In this document: positions 1-5,382 of the stretch, piece by piece | Layout: every line of letters begins with the position of its first letter | Numbering within the stretch: the first letter of the stretch is position 1 | Assembly: GCA_035476575.1 (NCBI GenBank) | Contig: DATILL010000061.1 | Location: 1 to 5,479, forward strand | DNA from: DATILL01 sp035476575 | Lineage (GTDB): Bacteria; Actinomycetota; Actinomycetes; Mycobacteriales; JACQDL01 | DNA: 5,479 nt | Reading direction: 5' to 3' | Program-made: the position numbers and the translations under genes | Notes under the pieces: model-generated | Told to the model about the DNA's origin: nothing | Database searches by the model: none | What the model saw: the letters and a program-made list of their open reading frames with translations, nothing else

Positions 1-565
1 GGGGGGTGACCGCGCCTGCCGGCCGGCAGGTCGCGCACACCGCACCCCCCACCGGCACCGAGAACGCCGGGTGCGGCCCCGGCTCGCCGCACCGCGCGCA
101 CTCGGCCAGCACCGGCTCCCACCCGGCCATCGCCATCGACCGGATCAGGAACGCGTCGAGCACCAGGCCGGGCGCGTGCCCGCCGTCGGCCAGCGTGCGT
201 AGCGCGCCGACCACCAGCAGGTACAGTCGCAGCGACGGCTCACCCTCCGCCGCGGCCAGCCGCTCGGCGGTCTCCAGCACCGCGGTGCCGATGGTGTATC
301 GCGGGTAGTCGCCGGTGAGCCGGGCGCCGTACGGCGCGATCGTCTCCACCTGGGTGACGATGTCCAGCTCGCGGCCGGCGTAGAGGAGAACGTCGACGTG
401 GCTGGCCGGCTCCAGCCGTGCCCCGAACCGGGAGGTGGTCCGCCGGACGCCCTTGGCCACCGCGCGGACCCGCCCGTGCCGGCGGGTGAGCAGCGTGACG
501 ATCCGGTCGGCCTCGCCCAGCTTGTGCAGGCGCAGCACGACCGCCTCGTCCCGGTACAACCTCAC
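1..565 (-). CDS. recO: DNA repair protein RecO, N-terminal 188 residues (3' end cut by window edge)
   Basis: RecO binds single-stranded DNA and, with RecR, helps load RecA onto SSB-coated gaps in the RecF pathway of recombinational repair. The frame was read from the reverse complement and is open to the left edge. Its start reads RLYRDEAVVLRLHKLGEADR, the typical actinobacterial RecO opening of an OB-fold strand. It continues with KGVRRTTSRFGARLEP (38-53), VLLYAGRELD (59-68) and an alpha-helical middle. Two CxxC pairs (Cys156/159 and Cys177/180) match the zinc-binding cluster of the family. About 60 C-terminal residues are missing, judged from the usual length near 250. The start is GTG at 565-563, chosen because a good ribosome-binding site, GGAAGGA (minus strand, 573-579), lies 7 bases upstream and the family's conserved N-terminus begins there. 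The gene lies 65 bp downstream of the broken vapC, so transcription may read through from the toxin-antitoxin genes. Identity is near certain. Confidence 0.95.
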   Translation of the reverse strand, partial: MRLYRDEAVVLRLHKLGEADRIVTLLTRRHGRVRAVAKGVRRTTSRFGARLEPASHVDVLLYAGRELDIVTQVETIAPYGARLTGDYPRYTIGTAVLETAERLAAAEGEPSLRLYLLVVGALRTLADGGHAPGLVLDAFLIRSMAMAGWEPVLAECARCGEPGPHPAFSVPVGGAVCATCRPAGAVTP

Positions 566-572
566 CCGACTA

Positions 573-579
573 TCCTTCC
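573..579 (-). promoter_or_regulatory. Ribosome-binding site of recO
   Basis: The minus strand reads GGAAGGA here, a strong Shine-Dalgarno match, followed by 7 bases and then GTG. It fixes the start of recO at 565 and argues that recO is translated on its own. Confidence 0.75.
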
Positions 580-602
580 ACCCGGGTGCGACGAACCTCA
601 CC

Positions 603-623
603 GCCGGCCGCCGGCCGCCGGCC
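603..623. repeat. Three tandem 7-bp GCCGGCC units upstream of recO
   Basis: The unit GCCGGCC occurs three times head to tail (603-609, 610-616, 617-623) and is followed by a partial GCC. It lies in the 65-bp gap between the end of vapC and the start of recO. The unit is self-complementary apart from its first base, so the tract can fold in several registers. It could slow or end transcription from vapC, but there is no T-run after it, so I do not call it a terminator. Confidence 0.7.
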
Positions 624-630
624 GCCCTGT

Positions 631-1034
631 TCACACCGCTGAGCTGCCCGGATGAGCTGAGCTGCCCGGAAGAAAGTGCCTGTGATCCAGCGTGGCGATC
701 TCCGTGATGCCCAAGCGCTCGGCCAAGGCGACCACCGAGGCGTCCGTACCGCCGAGCGGCAGGTCTCGATACTGGCGGACGAGGCCAGCCATGCGGGCGT
801 AGTCGGCCGGCCGGCTTCGACGGACCTCAACCGGCCGGTGGCGAGGAGGCGGAGGAACGTCTCGTCGGCACCGCCACCCAACCGGGACTCGATCATGTAG
901 CAGGTCTCGGCGACAACCGAAGCCGGGACAACGAACTCGCCGGCCCGCTGGCGGAGGAGCGTGACGCAGGCGTCATGGTCGGGATCGTTGCGGACGGCAA
1001 GGGCGACGAGTGGGCCTGTGTCGACCAGGATCAC
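631..1034 (-). pseudogene. vapC: VapC-type PIN-domain ribonuclease toxin, frameshifted
   Basis: VapC toxins are Mg-dependent PIN-fold ribonucleases, held inactive by a cognate antitoxin, that cut RNA when released. The first 73 codons from GTG 1034 give VILVDTGPLVALAV with Asp5, a short helix, and then VPASVVAETCYMIESRLG with Glu43, both catalytic positions of the fold. After SVE the original frame turns into Arg/Ser/Trp-rich sequence without PIN character. The minus-one frame instead supplies the missing half: PADYARMAGLV, then PLGGTDASVVALAERLGI with the third acidic residue, then TEIATLDHRHF with the fourth. It ends at TGA 633-631. Joined, the two parts give about 134 residues, normal for VapC. 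One base appears lost within the GCCGGCCGGCCG tract at 804-815, or a sequencing error mimics this. If real, the change removes two of the four acidic residues and should abolish nuclease activity. The start overlaps the stop of the antitoxin gene. Confidence 0.85.
641..676. repeat. Direct repeat GAGCTGCCCGGA, period 18 bp, at the 3' end of vapC
   Basis: GAGCTGCCCGGA occurs at 641-652 and again at 659-670, with 6 bases between. This gives a partial 18-bp tandem duplication. In the corrected vapC frame it produces PGSSA twice in the last dozen residues, beyond the conserved PIN core. It looks like a slippage duplication at the toxin's C-terminal tail. Confidence 0.75.
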
Positions 1035-1273
1035 GTGCCCATCTCATCACGAACGATCTCCTTGGCTCGCCTCGCCAGGCCTGGCTCGTCGCTGTCGTAG
1101 CGGCCGATGTAGGCGTCCCAGAACTCGTCACCGTCAGGGGAGCTCGGCTGGTCTGGTGGGTGTAGGACGAGCTCAAGCCTCACCCGGTCGCCGGTACGAG
1201 CGTGTACACCGTGGTGGTCGAGCCACTCGACAAGCTGCCGGTCGACCACAAACTTCTCTGCGGCATTGCTCAT
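1031..1273 (-). CDS. Antitoxin-like small protein paired with VapC (80 aa)
   Basis: This is probably the antitoxin that neutralises the adjacent PIN-domain toxin and represses its own operon. The evidence is mainly position and size: an 80-residue acidic protein directly upstream of vapC. Its stop TGA (1033-1031) and the toxin's GTG start (1034-1032) share bases as GTGA, the usual coupled arrangement. The N-terminal half (EKFVVDRQLVEWLDHHGVHA, residues 6-25, then RTGDRVRLELV, 26-36) could be a small DNA-binding or beta-rich fold, but I cannot assign a family such as AbrB or RHH. The C-terminal stretch FWDAYIGRYDSDEPGLARRA (51-70), followed by KEIVRDEMG, resembles tails with a conserved Gly and final acidic helix seen in many actinobacterial antitoxins next to PIN toxins, the likely toxin-binding part. 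ATG 1273 is chosen over upstream in-frame starts because AGGAGG sits 7 bases before it. Confidence 0.8.
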   Translation of the reverse strand: MSNAAEKFVVDRQLVEWLDHHGVHARTGDRVRLELVLHPPDQPSSPDGDEFWDAYIGRYDSDEPGLARRAKEIVRDEMGT

Positions 1274-1466
1274 CGAACGCCCTCCTCTCACCTGTGCACG
1301 CCGCAGACCGACATGAGCTGCCCACGAGTGACCCTGCCTATCAGTCAGCGCCACATTAACAAGCGCTCAGGGCAAGTTTAAGAGCATGAGCGAGCGGAGG
1401 TACTCGCGACGACCGGCCTGGTGCCCTGCTCTCACAGATCGGACGTAGATGCGTCAGCCGGTCAAA
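1274..1466. other. Intergenic region upstream of the toxin-antitoxin operon
   Basis: This stretch should hold the promoter and operator of the toxin-antitoxin operon (minus strand). I see no convincing -35/-10 pair; the TTGTTA at about 1355-1360 (minus strand) is a weak candidate. A short inverted repeat, CGCTCA at 1364-1369 and TGAGCG at 1387-1392, lies about 90-120 bases upstream of the antitoxin start. At 1386 the plus strand reads ATGAGCGAGCGG, opening a 20-codon frame with no visible ribosome-binding site. I do not call it a gene. No RNA gene was recognised. Confidence 0.5.
1281..1286 (-). promoter_or_regulatory. Strong ribosome-binding site of the antitoxin gene
   Basis: The minus strand reads GAGAGGAGGG over 1280-1289 with the core AGGAGG at 1281-1286, 7 bases before ATG 1273. 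The toxin start at 1034 has only a weak GAG-type site inside the antitoxin's end. This fits higher antitoxin output and translational coupling of the toxin. Confidence 0.75.
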
Positions 1467-1499
1467 GCGGGCGGTGCGCTCGAACGCCGCACCGCCCGC
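1467..1499 (-). terminator. Hairpin terminator after the secreted-protein gene
   Basis: GCGGGCGGTGCG (1467-1478) pairs perfectly with CGCACCGCCCGC (1488-1499), a 12-bp GC-rich stem with a 9-base loop. On the minus strand it begins 32 bases after the stop of the secreted-protein gene and is followed by TTTGACC, a short T-run. GC-rich stems with poor U-tails are common as terminators in actinomycetes. It would separate that gene from the toxin-antitoxin operon downstream. Confidence 0.75.
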
Positions 1500-1531
1500 C
1501 TTCCCCCGTTCCATGGACTACGCCGCCTCGG

Positions 1532-2161
1532 TCAGCAGCCGCAGGTGCCGTACCGCCAGGAGGCGTTGACCTCGGTGACGCCCACAACCTGCCGACTCCG
1601 GTCGAAGGTCAGCTTGTAGACCGAGGCGTACCGCAGGTAGTGCTGGTAGGAGTCCTTTTTGGTGTTGAAGCTGTTCAGGAACTGCTGTCGGGTCACCGCG
1701 TACCGCCGCGCGGGGTTCTCGGACGGGTGCCGGCCGGTCATCCGGTTGTAGTTCGCGCCGAGCACCCGGATGGCGGCGTTCGGGGCCAGCCGGTAGCTGC
1801 GGATCATCGGGTTGACGTTGGTGTAACAGCCCTGCGAGGAGTACACGCGGTGCAGGTCGACCCGGTCTTCCCGGAGGATCACCGTGCTGTTCGGCCCGTG
1901 CGCCCACCGCGGCAGGTGGCCGTAGTCGGTGTGGGCCGCCGGGGTGACCTTCGGCCACACGGCGCAGGTGACGTTCCGCAAGAGGTTGTCGTACGGCGCG
2001 TCGGCGGAGATCGGCCGGTACGGCGCCGCGACGGCCGGTTGGCCGCCGCTGGCAAAGGCCGCCAAACCGGTGCCGCTGCTGCTGGCGAAAGCCGCCGAGC
2101 CCACCCCGACGGTGGTAGCGGCGATGATGGTACTGACGATGAGCTTGTGTGACAGGCGCAT
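1532..2161 (-). CDS. Secreted protein of unknown function with four cysteines (209 aa)
   Basis: I do not recognise the family. The first 27 residues form a clear Sec-type signal peptide: a basic start (MRLSHK), a hydrophobic core (LIVSTIIAATTVGVGSAA) and a probable cut after AFA before SSSG. The product is therefore likely exported. A low-complexity Ala/Ser/Gly stretch runs to about residue 46, followed by a compact domain of about 160 residues rich in Tyr, Arg and Asn. The mature part has four cysteines, Cys66, Cys112, Cys207 and Cys209, enough for two disulfides, with the last two in the extreme C-terminus GTCGC. Other notable stretches are DYGHLPRWAHGPNSTVILRE (79-98) and YNRMTGRHPSENPARRYAVT (138-157). 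There are no membrane helices after the signal, no lipobox and no sortase motif. ATG 2161 is chosen because AGGGGGG lies 5 bases upstream and the signal peptide starts exactly there; upstream codons are not protein-like. The gene stands alone between the MFS gene and the terminator at 1467-1499. Confidence 0.85.
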   Translation of the reverse strand: MRLSHKLIVSTIIAATTVGVGSAAFASSSGTGLAAFASGGQPAVAAPYRPISADAPYDNLLRNVTCAVWPKVTPAAHTDYGHLPRWAHGPNSTVILREDRVDLHRVYSSQGCYTNVNPMIRSYRLAPNAAIRVLGANYNRMTGRHPSENPARRYAVTRQQFLNSFNTKKDSYQHYLRYASVYKLTFDRSRQVVGVTEVNASWRYGTCGC

Positions 2162-2166
2162 TTGGT

Positions 2167-2173
2167 CCCCCCT
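2167..2173 (-). promoter_or_regulatory. Ribosome-binding site of the secreted-protein gene
   Basis: The minus strand reads AGGGGGG followed by ACCAA and ATG. This selects the start at 2161 rather than in-frame starts further upstream, which would bury the signal peptide. Confidence 0.65.
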
Positions 2174-2225
2174 GGCTGTAGCGCCGAAAAGATGTGACGG
2201 TGAGTTAAGACGCCCCTGGGGCTGG

Positions 2226-2253
2226 AAGGTTGGCCAGCTCGGAGGGCAACCTT
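2226..2253 (-). terminator. Weak hairpin between the MFS gene and the secreted-protein gene
   Basis: AAGGTTG (2226-2232) pairs with CAACCTT (2247-2253). Two more G-C pairs form inside after a one-base bulge. It starts 9 bases after the MFS stop on the minus strand. No T-run follows on that strand, so it may be a weak terminator or only a processing or attenuating hairpin. The 100-bp gap also has to hold any promoter of the secreted-protein gene; none is clear. Confidence 0.35.
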
Positions 2254-2261
2254 TTGGCGGC

Positions 2262-3473
2262 TCACGCGTCCGCGCGCGTTGGTTCGGGACGGACGGCGGC
2301 GACCGGCCGGAGGGCCACCACCACGGCCAGCACGGTGGCAAGGGCGCCGGCCAGCAGGGGTACGGCGAACCCGGCCCGGGCGCCGTACCCGTCGATGATC
2401 CGGCCGACCACGGTGGCGCCGCCCGAGATGCCGATGCCGATGCCGGTGGACAGCCAGGACATCGCCTCGGTCCGGACGGCGGCCGGCACGACCGAGTCGA
2501 CCAGCGCGAAGCCGGTGATCAGGGACGGCGACACCGCCATCCCGGCGCAGAAGGCCACGGCGGCCAGCGCGGCAGTGTTGGGCAGGAGGCCGAGCGTGCC
2601 GGTCATCACCGTGAGCGTGGCCAGCGCGATCACCATCCGGCGCGGCGGCGGCAGCCGGAACCGCAGCATGCCGTAGGTCAGCCCGGCCAGCATGCTGCCG
2701 AACGCCAGCCCGGCCAGCACCGCACCGGCCCACCCGACCTGGCCGCGCTCAGCGGTGAAGGCGACCACCGCCACCTCCACTGAGCCGATCACCCCGCCGA
2801 GCCCCACCCAGGACAGCGTCAGCAGCAGCACCACCGGGTGCCGGACCGCCGGGCTGCCCCGGATGTGGTCGGCCGGCAGCCGCGGCGGCTCGGTGGCTCG
2901 CAGTGGCACCAGCCAGCAGGCCCCGACCACACCGAGCCCTGCCGCAGCGAGCAGCCCGGCGGCCGGTGCGACCTGGACGCAGAGCACGGTGACCAGCACC
3001 GGTCCGGTGATGAAGACGACCTCGTCGACGACCGACTCCCAGGCGTGCGCGGCGTGCCAGAGCCGGGTGCCCTGGGTGGCGTGCGACCAGCGGGCCCGAA
3101 CCAGCGAGCCGATGGGCACGTACGCTGCCCCGATGGCCCCGGCGGCGACCAGCAGCGCCCAGGTCGGGGCGTGCATGCCGGCGCCCGCGACCAACGCGAG
3201 GATCGACACCGCCTCGACCGCCGCGCAGGCGCCGAGCACCACGGCCTGCCCGTGCCGGTCGGCCAGCCGGCCCTGCCACGGCAGCGAGAACGAGTAGGCC
3301 AGCCAGAACGCCGCGGACACCAGGCCGGCCAGCCCGTAGGAGCCGCCCGTCCGGACGATCAGCAGCATGATGCCGAGCCCGATCATCGAGATCGGCAGCC
3401 GCATCACGAAGGCCGCCGCGCTGAAGGCCCGCGCGCCGGGGATCGCGAACAGCTCGCGGTAGGTCGACAGCAC
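2262..3473 (-). CDS. Major facilitator superfamily transporter, about 403 aa
   Basis: This is a proton- or ion-coupled membrane transporter of the drug-efflux-like MFS type; the substrate cannot be read from sequence. Hydrophobic segments fit 12 helices, at about 18-40, 46-66, 77-99, 103-125, 153-170, 171-190, 213-240, 248-269, 280-298, 300-320, 340-362 and 368-388. The loop between helices 2 and 3 carries GRLADRHGQ (68-76), a good match to MFS motif A. A longer hydrophilic stretch near 190-212 divides the two six-helix halves. Length is normal and the frame is intact. GTG 3473 is preferred, giving VLSTYRELFAIPGARAFSAA, because family members usually begin here. In-frame TTG 3542 and GTG 3536 would add a Cys/Arg-rich leader of about 21-23 residues with no ribosome-binding site. 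The chosen start has only a weak GA-rich site, so this is not settled. The gene is divergent from the GNAT gene, which allows shared control. Confidence 0.9.
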   Translation of the reverse strand: MLSTYRELFAIPGARAFSAAAFVMRLPISMIGLGIMLLIVRTGGSYGLAGLVSAAFWLAYSFSLPWQGRLADRHGQAVVLGACAAVEAVSILALVAGAGMHAPTWALLVAAGAIGAAYVPIGSLVRARWSHATQGTRLWHAAHAWESVVDEVVFITGPVLVTVLCVQVAPAAGLLAAAGLGVVGACWLVPLRATEPPRLPADHIRGSPAVRHPVVLLLTLSWVGLGGVIGSVEVAVVAFTAERGQVGWAGAVLAGLAFGSMLAGLTYGMLRFRLPPPRRMVIALATLTVMTGTLGLLPNTAALAAVAFCAGMAVSPSLITGFALVDSVVPAAVRTEAMSWLSTGIGIGISGGATVVGRIIDGYGARAGFAVPLLAGALATVLAVVVALRPVAAVRPEPTRADA

Positions 3474-3651
3474 TCTCGCACGGTACGTCGCCGGTCCGAC
3501 GGTCCACGGGTAACACGCTCGGGCACCATGCTCCACCGACAACCGGCAATGCGATGGGCGGCAAGGCGGTGGGCCGGCAGTTGGCCGGCCGGTAGCTCAG
3601 CCGGCCGGTAATTCAGTGGGTGACCTGTCCCGATGGTGTTACACAGGCCAG
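3474..3651. promoter_or_regulatory. Divergent control region between the MFS and GNAT genes
   Basis: This must contain the promoters of two divergent genes. The motif GTGTTAC occurs once per gene in its own reading direction: on the minus strand at 3510-3516, about 37 bases upstream of the MFS start, and on the plus strand at 3636-3642, 9 bases before the GNAT start. The plus copy is part of a perfect 9-base palindrome, GTGTTACAC (3636-3644). These could be operator half-sites for one regulator, but two short matches may also arise by chance. A tandem repeat lies at 3584-3615. No regulator gene is visible in the window. Confidence 0.45.
3584..3615. repeat. 16-bp tandem repeat in the divergent region
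   Basis: GCCGGCCGGTAGCTCA (3584-3599) is followed at once by GCCGGCCGGTAATTCA (3600-3615), two 16-bp units differing at two adjacent positions. It lies 36 bases upstream of the GNAT start. It may be a slippage duplication or a doubled protein-binding site. Confidence 0.75.
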
Positions 3652-4668
3652 GTGACAGTGGACATCACCGAGCTCGACCCGGCGACCGCGCCGGCGGCCG
3701 ACCTGGCAGGCTGGCACGACGTTGCCGCTGCCTGCGCCCGGCACGAACAGCCCAAGGATCCGGAGCGGGCGCTTGCGGACACCATCGGCTGGCTGCGGGT
3801 CGTCCGCCCGACCGAGCCGCGCATGCGGTGGGTCGCCCGGCAGGACGGCGTCATCGTCGGCACCGCCGAGCTGATGATGCCGACCCGGGAGAACCTGGAC
3901 ACGGGCTTCATCGAGCTGTCGGTGCATCCGGACCACCGCCGGCGGGGACACGGCCGGGCACTGCTCGGCACCGTGCTGGATGCGCTCCGGTCGGCGGGCC
4001 GGGGGCTGGCCTGGACCGGCACGATCGAGTGCGGCGAAGGCGCCGCGGCAGCCGACCGGCTGGGCGTTGCGCCCACCGACCTGCGGGAGGTCCGGTCCGT
4101 GCTGGACCTGCCGACGGTGGACGCTGCCGCGATCGCCGCGATCGCCGCCGAGCCGCGGCCGGGATACCGGCTGGAACGCTGGGTCGGGGCCGCGCCGGAC
4201 GACCGCGTCGACGCCTACGCCGAGGCCAAGCACGCGATGGCAGACGCGCCGCACGACCCGCGGTGGGAGCCGCCGCGGTGGGACGCGCGGCGGGTCCGGA
4301 ACCTGGAGGACCAGCCACGCCAGGCGGGCTACGAGCTCCGCGTGGTTGTCGCGGTGCGGGAGGGCACCGACGCGGTGGCCGGCCTGACCGAGGTGATCAT
4401 CTCGCCGTGGACGCCGTACCGGGCCGACCAGTGGGACACCGTGGTCATCCCGGCGCATCGCGGCCACGGGCTCGGCATCTGGGTCAAGGCGGAGATGCTG
4501 CGCTGGCTGGCCGCGGAACGGCCCGACGTACGGCAGATCGAGACCTGGAACGCCGAGACCAACAGGCACATGCGCGGCATCAACACCCGGCTCGGCTTCC
4601 GGCCGGACCTGTTCTACCAGGACCGGCCGATCGAGGCCGCCGAGCTGGCCGTCCGGCTTGGCCGGTGA
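3652..4668 (+). CDS. Tandem GNAT-family N-acetyltransferase, about 338 aa
   Basis: This enzyme should move an acetyl group from acetyl-CoA to an amine; the acceptor is unknown. It contains two GNAT folds in one chain, an arrangement common in actinobacteria and best known from mycothiol synthase MshD, though no MshD-specific identity is visible. The first fold spans roughly 1-160. It has VARQDGVIVGTAELMM (61-76) and the acetyl-CoA loop VHPDHRRRGHGRALLG (91-106), with the full R-x-x-G-x-G/A signature. The second fold spans about 175-330. It has YELRVVVAVREG (227-238), VVIPAHRGHGLGIWVKAEML (264-283) with a good CoA loop, and NAETNRHMRGINTRLGFRP (300-318), the typical final strand-helix. Both CoA loops look intact, so either domain might be active. 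GTG 3652 gives MTVDITELDP, the natural family start. GTG 3616 and GTG 3658 are alternatives, the latter with AGGTG just upstream. A decayed relative follows directly downstream. Confidence 0.9.
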   Translation: MTVDITELDPATAPAADLAGWHDVAAACARHEQPKDPERALADTIGWLRVVRPTEPRMRWVARQDGVIVGTAELMMPTRENLDTGFIELSVHPDHRRRGHGRALLGTVLDALRSAGRGLAWTGTIECGEGAAAADRLGVAPTDLREVRSVLDLPTVDAAAIAAIAAEPRPGYRLERWVGAAPDDRVDAYAEAKHAMADAPHDPRWEPPRWDARRVRNLEDQPRQAGYELRVVVAVREGTDAVAGLTEVIISPWTPYRADQWDTVVIPAHRGHGLGIWVKAEMLRWLAAERPDVRQIETWNAETNRHMRGINTRLGFRPDLFYQDRPIEAAELAVRLGR

Positions 4669-4740
4669 CGGGCCCGACCGGCGATGCCCGCCCGGATGGG
4701 GAGCACCGAAATCGACCCGGGGCCGTTGCCCAGGCGTGAC

Positions 4741-5240
4741 CGGACCGACCGGCTCGGCCTCGCCCGGGTGTGCCTTTCGGGCTCTCCGGGTGGGGGACCT
4801 CCGGCGGCGCGGGGTTGGGCGGAGGCTGTCCGAGCTGGCCCGGGACACGGCCGTCTCGACCGGGCGGACCGCGCTGATCAGGGCGAGCTGGCGGGGCGGT
4901 GTCGGCGCGCCGTTCGCCCTGGCGATGGGGACCAGGCTGGTCCAGGAGGAGATCCGCGGCGCGCCTCGACTGTCCGATGTGGATGGTTCGATGATCGGGG
5001 TCGTGGGCAGCCGGCGCGGAGGCCGACACCGCGGGCTCTCCCTGGTGTGCTGGGTCAACCACTGACCTGATCCAGGCGTACACGGTGGTCCGGACCCGGA
5101 TGAACGACATGCCGGTGGGTGGGCTCGCCCCGCGGCCGCCGGTCTCCGAACGTGCGGCAGGTCCGCAGGCACGACCGCGGGTCCGTGGCGCCCGGGCAGA
5201 CCCGGTACGTCGTCGCTGTGGGCGAGGCCGCACCTGGCAG
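4741..5240 (+). pseudogene. Decayed tandem-GNAT acetyltransferase remnant
   Basis: No single frame explains this stretch, but three plus-strand frames read in order give pieces of a tandem GNAT protein. 4741-4776 gives RTDRLGLARVCL, like the strand before the CoA loop. 4796-5062, one frame over, gives DLRRRGVGRRLSELARDT, then STGRTALIRASWRGGVGAPF and MGTRLVQEEIRG. These align with VHPDHRRRGHGRALLG and what follows in the neighbouring intact enzyme. The frame reaches a TGA at 5063. 5067-5125, a third frame, gives DLIQAYTVVRTRMNDMPVGG, matching the inter-domain helix (DDRVDAYAEAKHAMADAP in the neighbour). 5152-5238 returns to the first frame with VRQVRRHDRG and QTRYVVAVGEAAPG, matching RVRNLEDQ and YELRVVVAVREG. 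The N-terminal strands and most of the second domain, including its CoA loop, are absent. At least three frame changes are needed, too many for sequencing error alone. It is a diverged paralogue or old neighbour, not a fresh duplicate. Confidence 0.65.
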
Positions 5241-5382
5241 CCGGCAGCAATATTCCACAAGTCGTGCGCCAAGCCGACAAGCTGTGGAAAGTAGCGGGCA
5301 AGGAGCGGCCCCGCTGCCCGACGCCGTGTCAGACTCCGATACGCGCCTGGGCGAGGCCCGTAGGAACGCTGAGGCCAGCGGG
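5241..5382. other. Region with hairpins and no recognisable gene
   Basis: No protein-like frame was recognised here. The stretch holds an imperfect hairpin at 5253-5289. A second GC-rich hairpin has outer stem CGGGC 5295-5299 with GCCCG 5316-5320, inner stem AGCG 5304-5307 with CGCT 5312-5315 and a 4-base bulge on the left arm. The left arm of a third inverted repeat (ACGCTGAG 5366-5373 with CTCAGCGT 5392-5399) also starts here. It probably represents the boundary between the GNAT remnant and the next gene or element. Confidence 0.4.
5253..5289. repeat. Inverted repeat TTCCACA / TGTGGAA
   Basis: TTCCACA (5253-5259) and TGTGGAA (5283-5289) are perfect inverted arms 23 bases apart. Inside them GTCG (5261-5264) pairs with CGAC (5275-5278), so the whole can fold as one interrupted hairpin. 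The arms are AT-richer than their surroundings. No T-run follows on either strand, so a terminator role is not supported. It could be a protein-binding site. Confidence 0.5.

Noticed and set aside
570..803. Zero-frame extension of vapC as a genuine 154-residue protein
   Set aside because: After residue 73 it loses all PIN features and becomes Arg/Ser/Trp-rich, while the neighbouring frame holds the conserved TDASV and LDHRHF segments.
799..818. Programmed minus-one ribosomal frameshift in vapC
   Set aside because: The direction would fit, but no X-XXY-YYZ slippery heptamer is present and no clear stimulatory structure was identified. A deletion or sequencing error is simpler.
1929..2783. Plus-strand 284-codon frame across the secreted-protein and MFS genes
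   Set aside because: Gly/Arg/His-rich shadow of the minus-strand MFS and secreted-protein genes, which have a signal peptide, helices and motif A.
3474..3542. Longer N-terminus of the MFS protein from TTG 3542 or GTG 3536
   Set aside because: The added residues are not membrane- or family-like and neither start has a ribosome-binding site. GTG 3473 gives the usual family opening.
3590..3620. GGTAGCTCAG followed by GGTAATTCAG, which resembles a tRNA D-arm
   Set aside because: There is no matching acceptor stem, anticodon arm or T-arm (no GGTTCGAATCC-like segment) downstream. The likeness comes from the 16-bp repeat.
3613..5301. Minus-strand open frame of 562 codons opposite the GNAT gene and its remnant
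   Set aside because: It shares third codon positions with the plus-strand coding frames, which keeps stops away by composition alone. Its protein is Pro/Arg-rich low-complexity sequence without motifs, whereas the plus strand has clear GNAT motifs.
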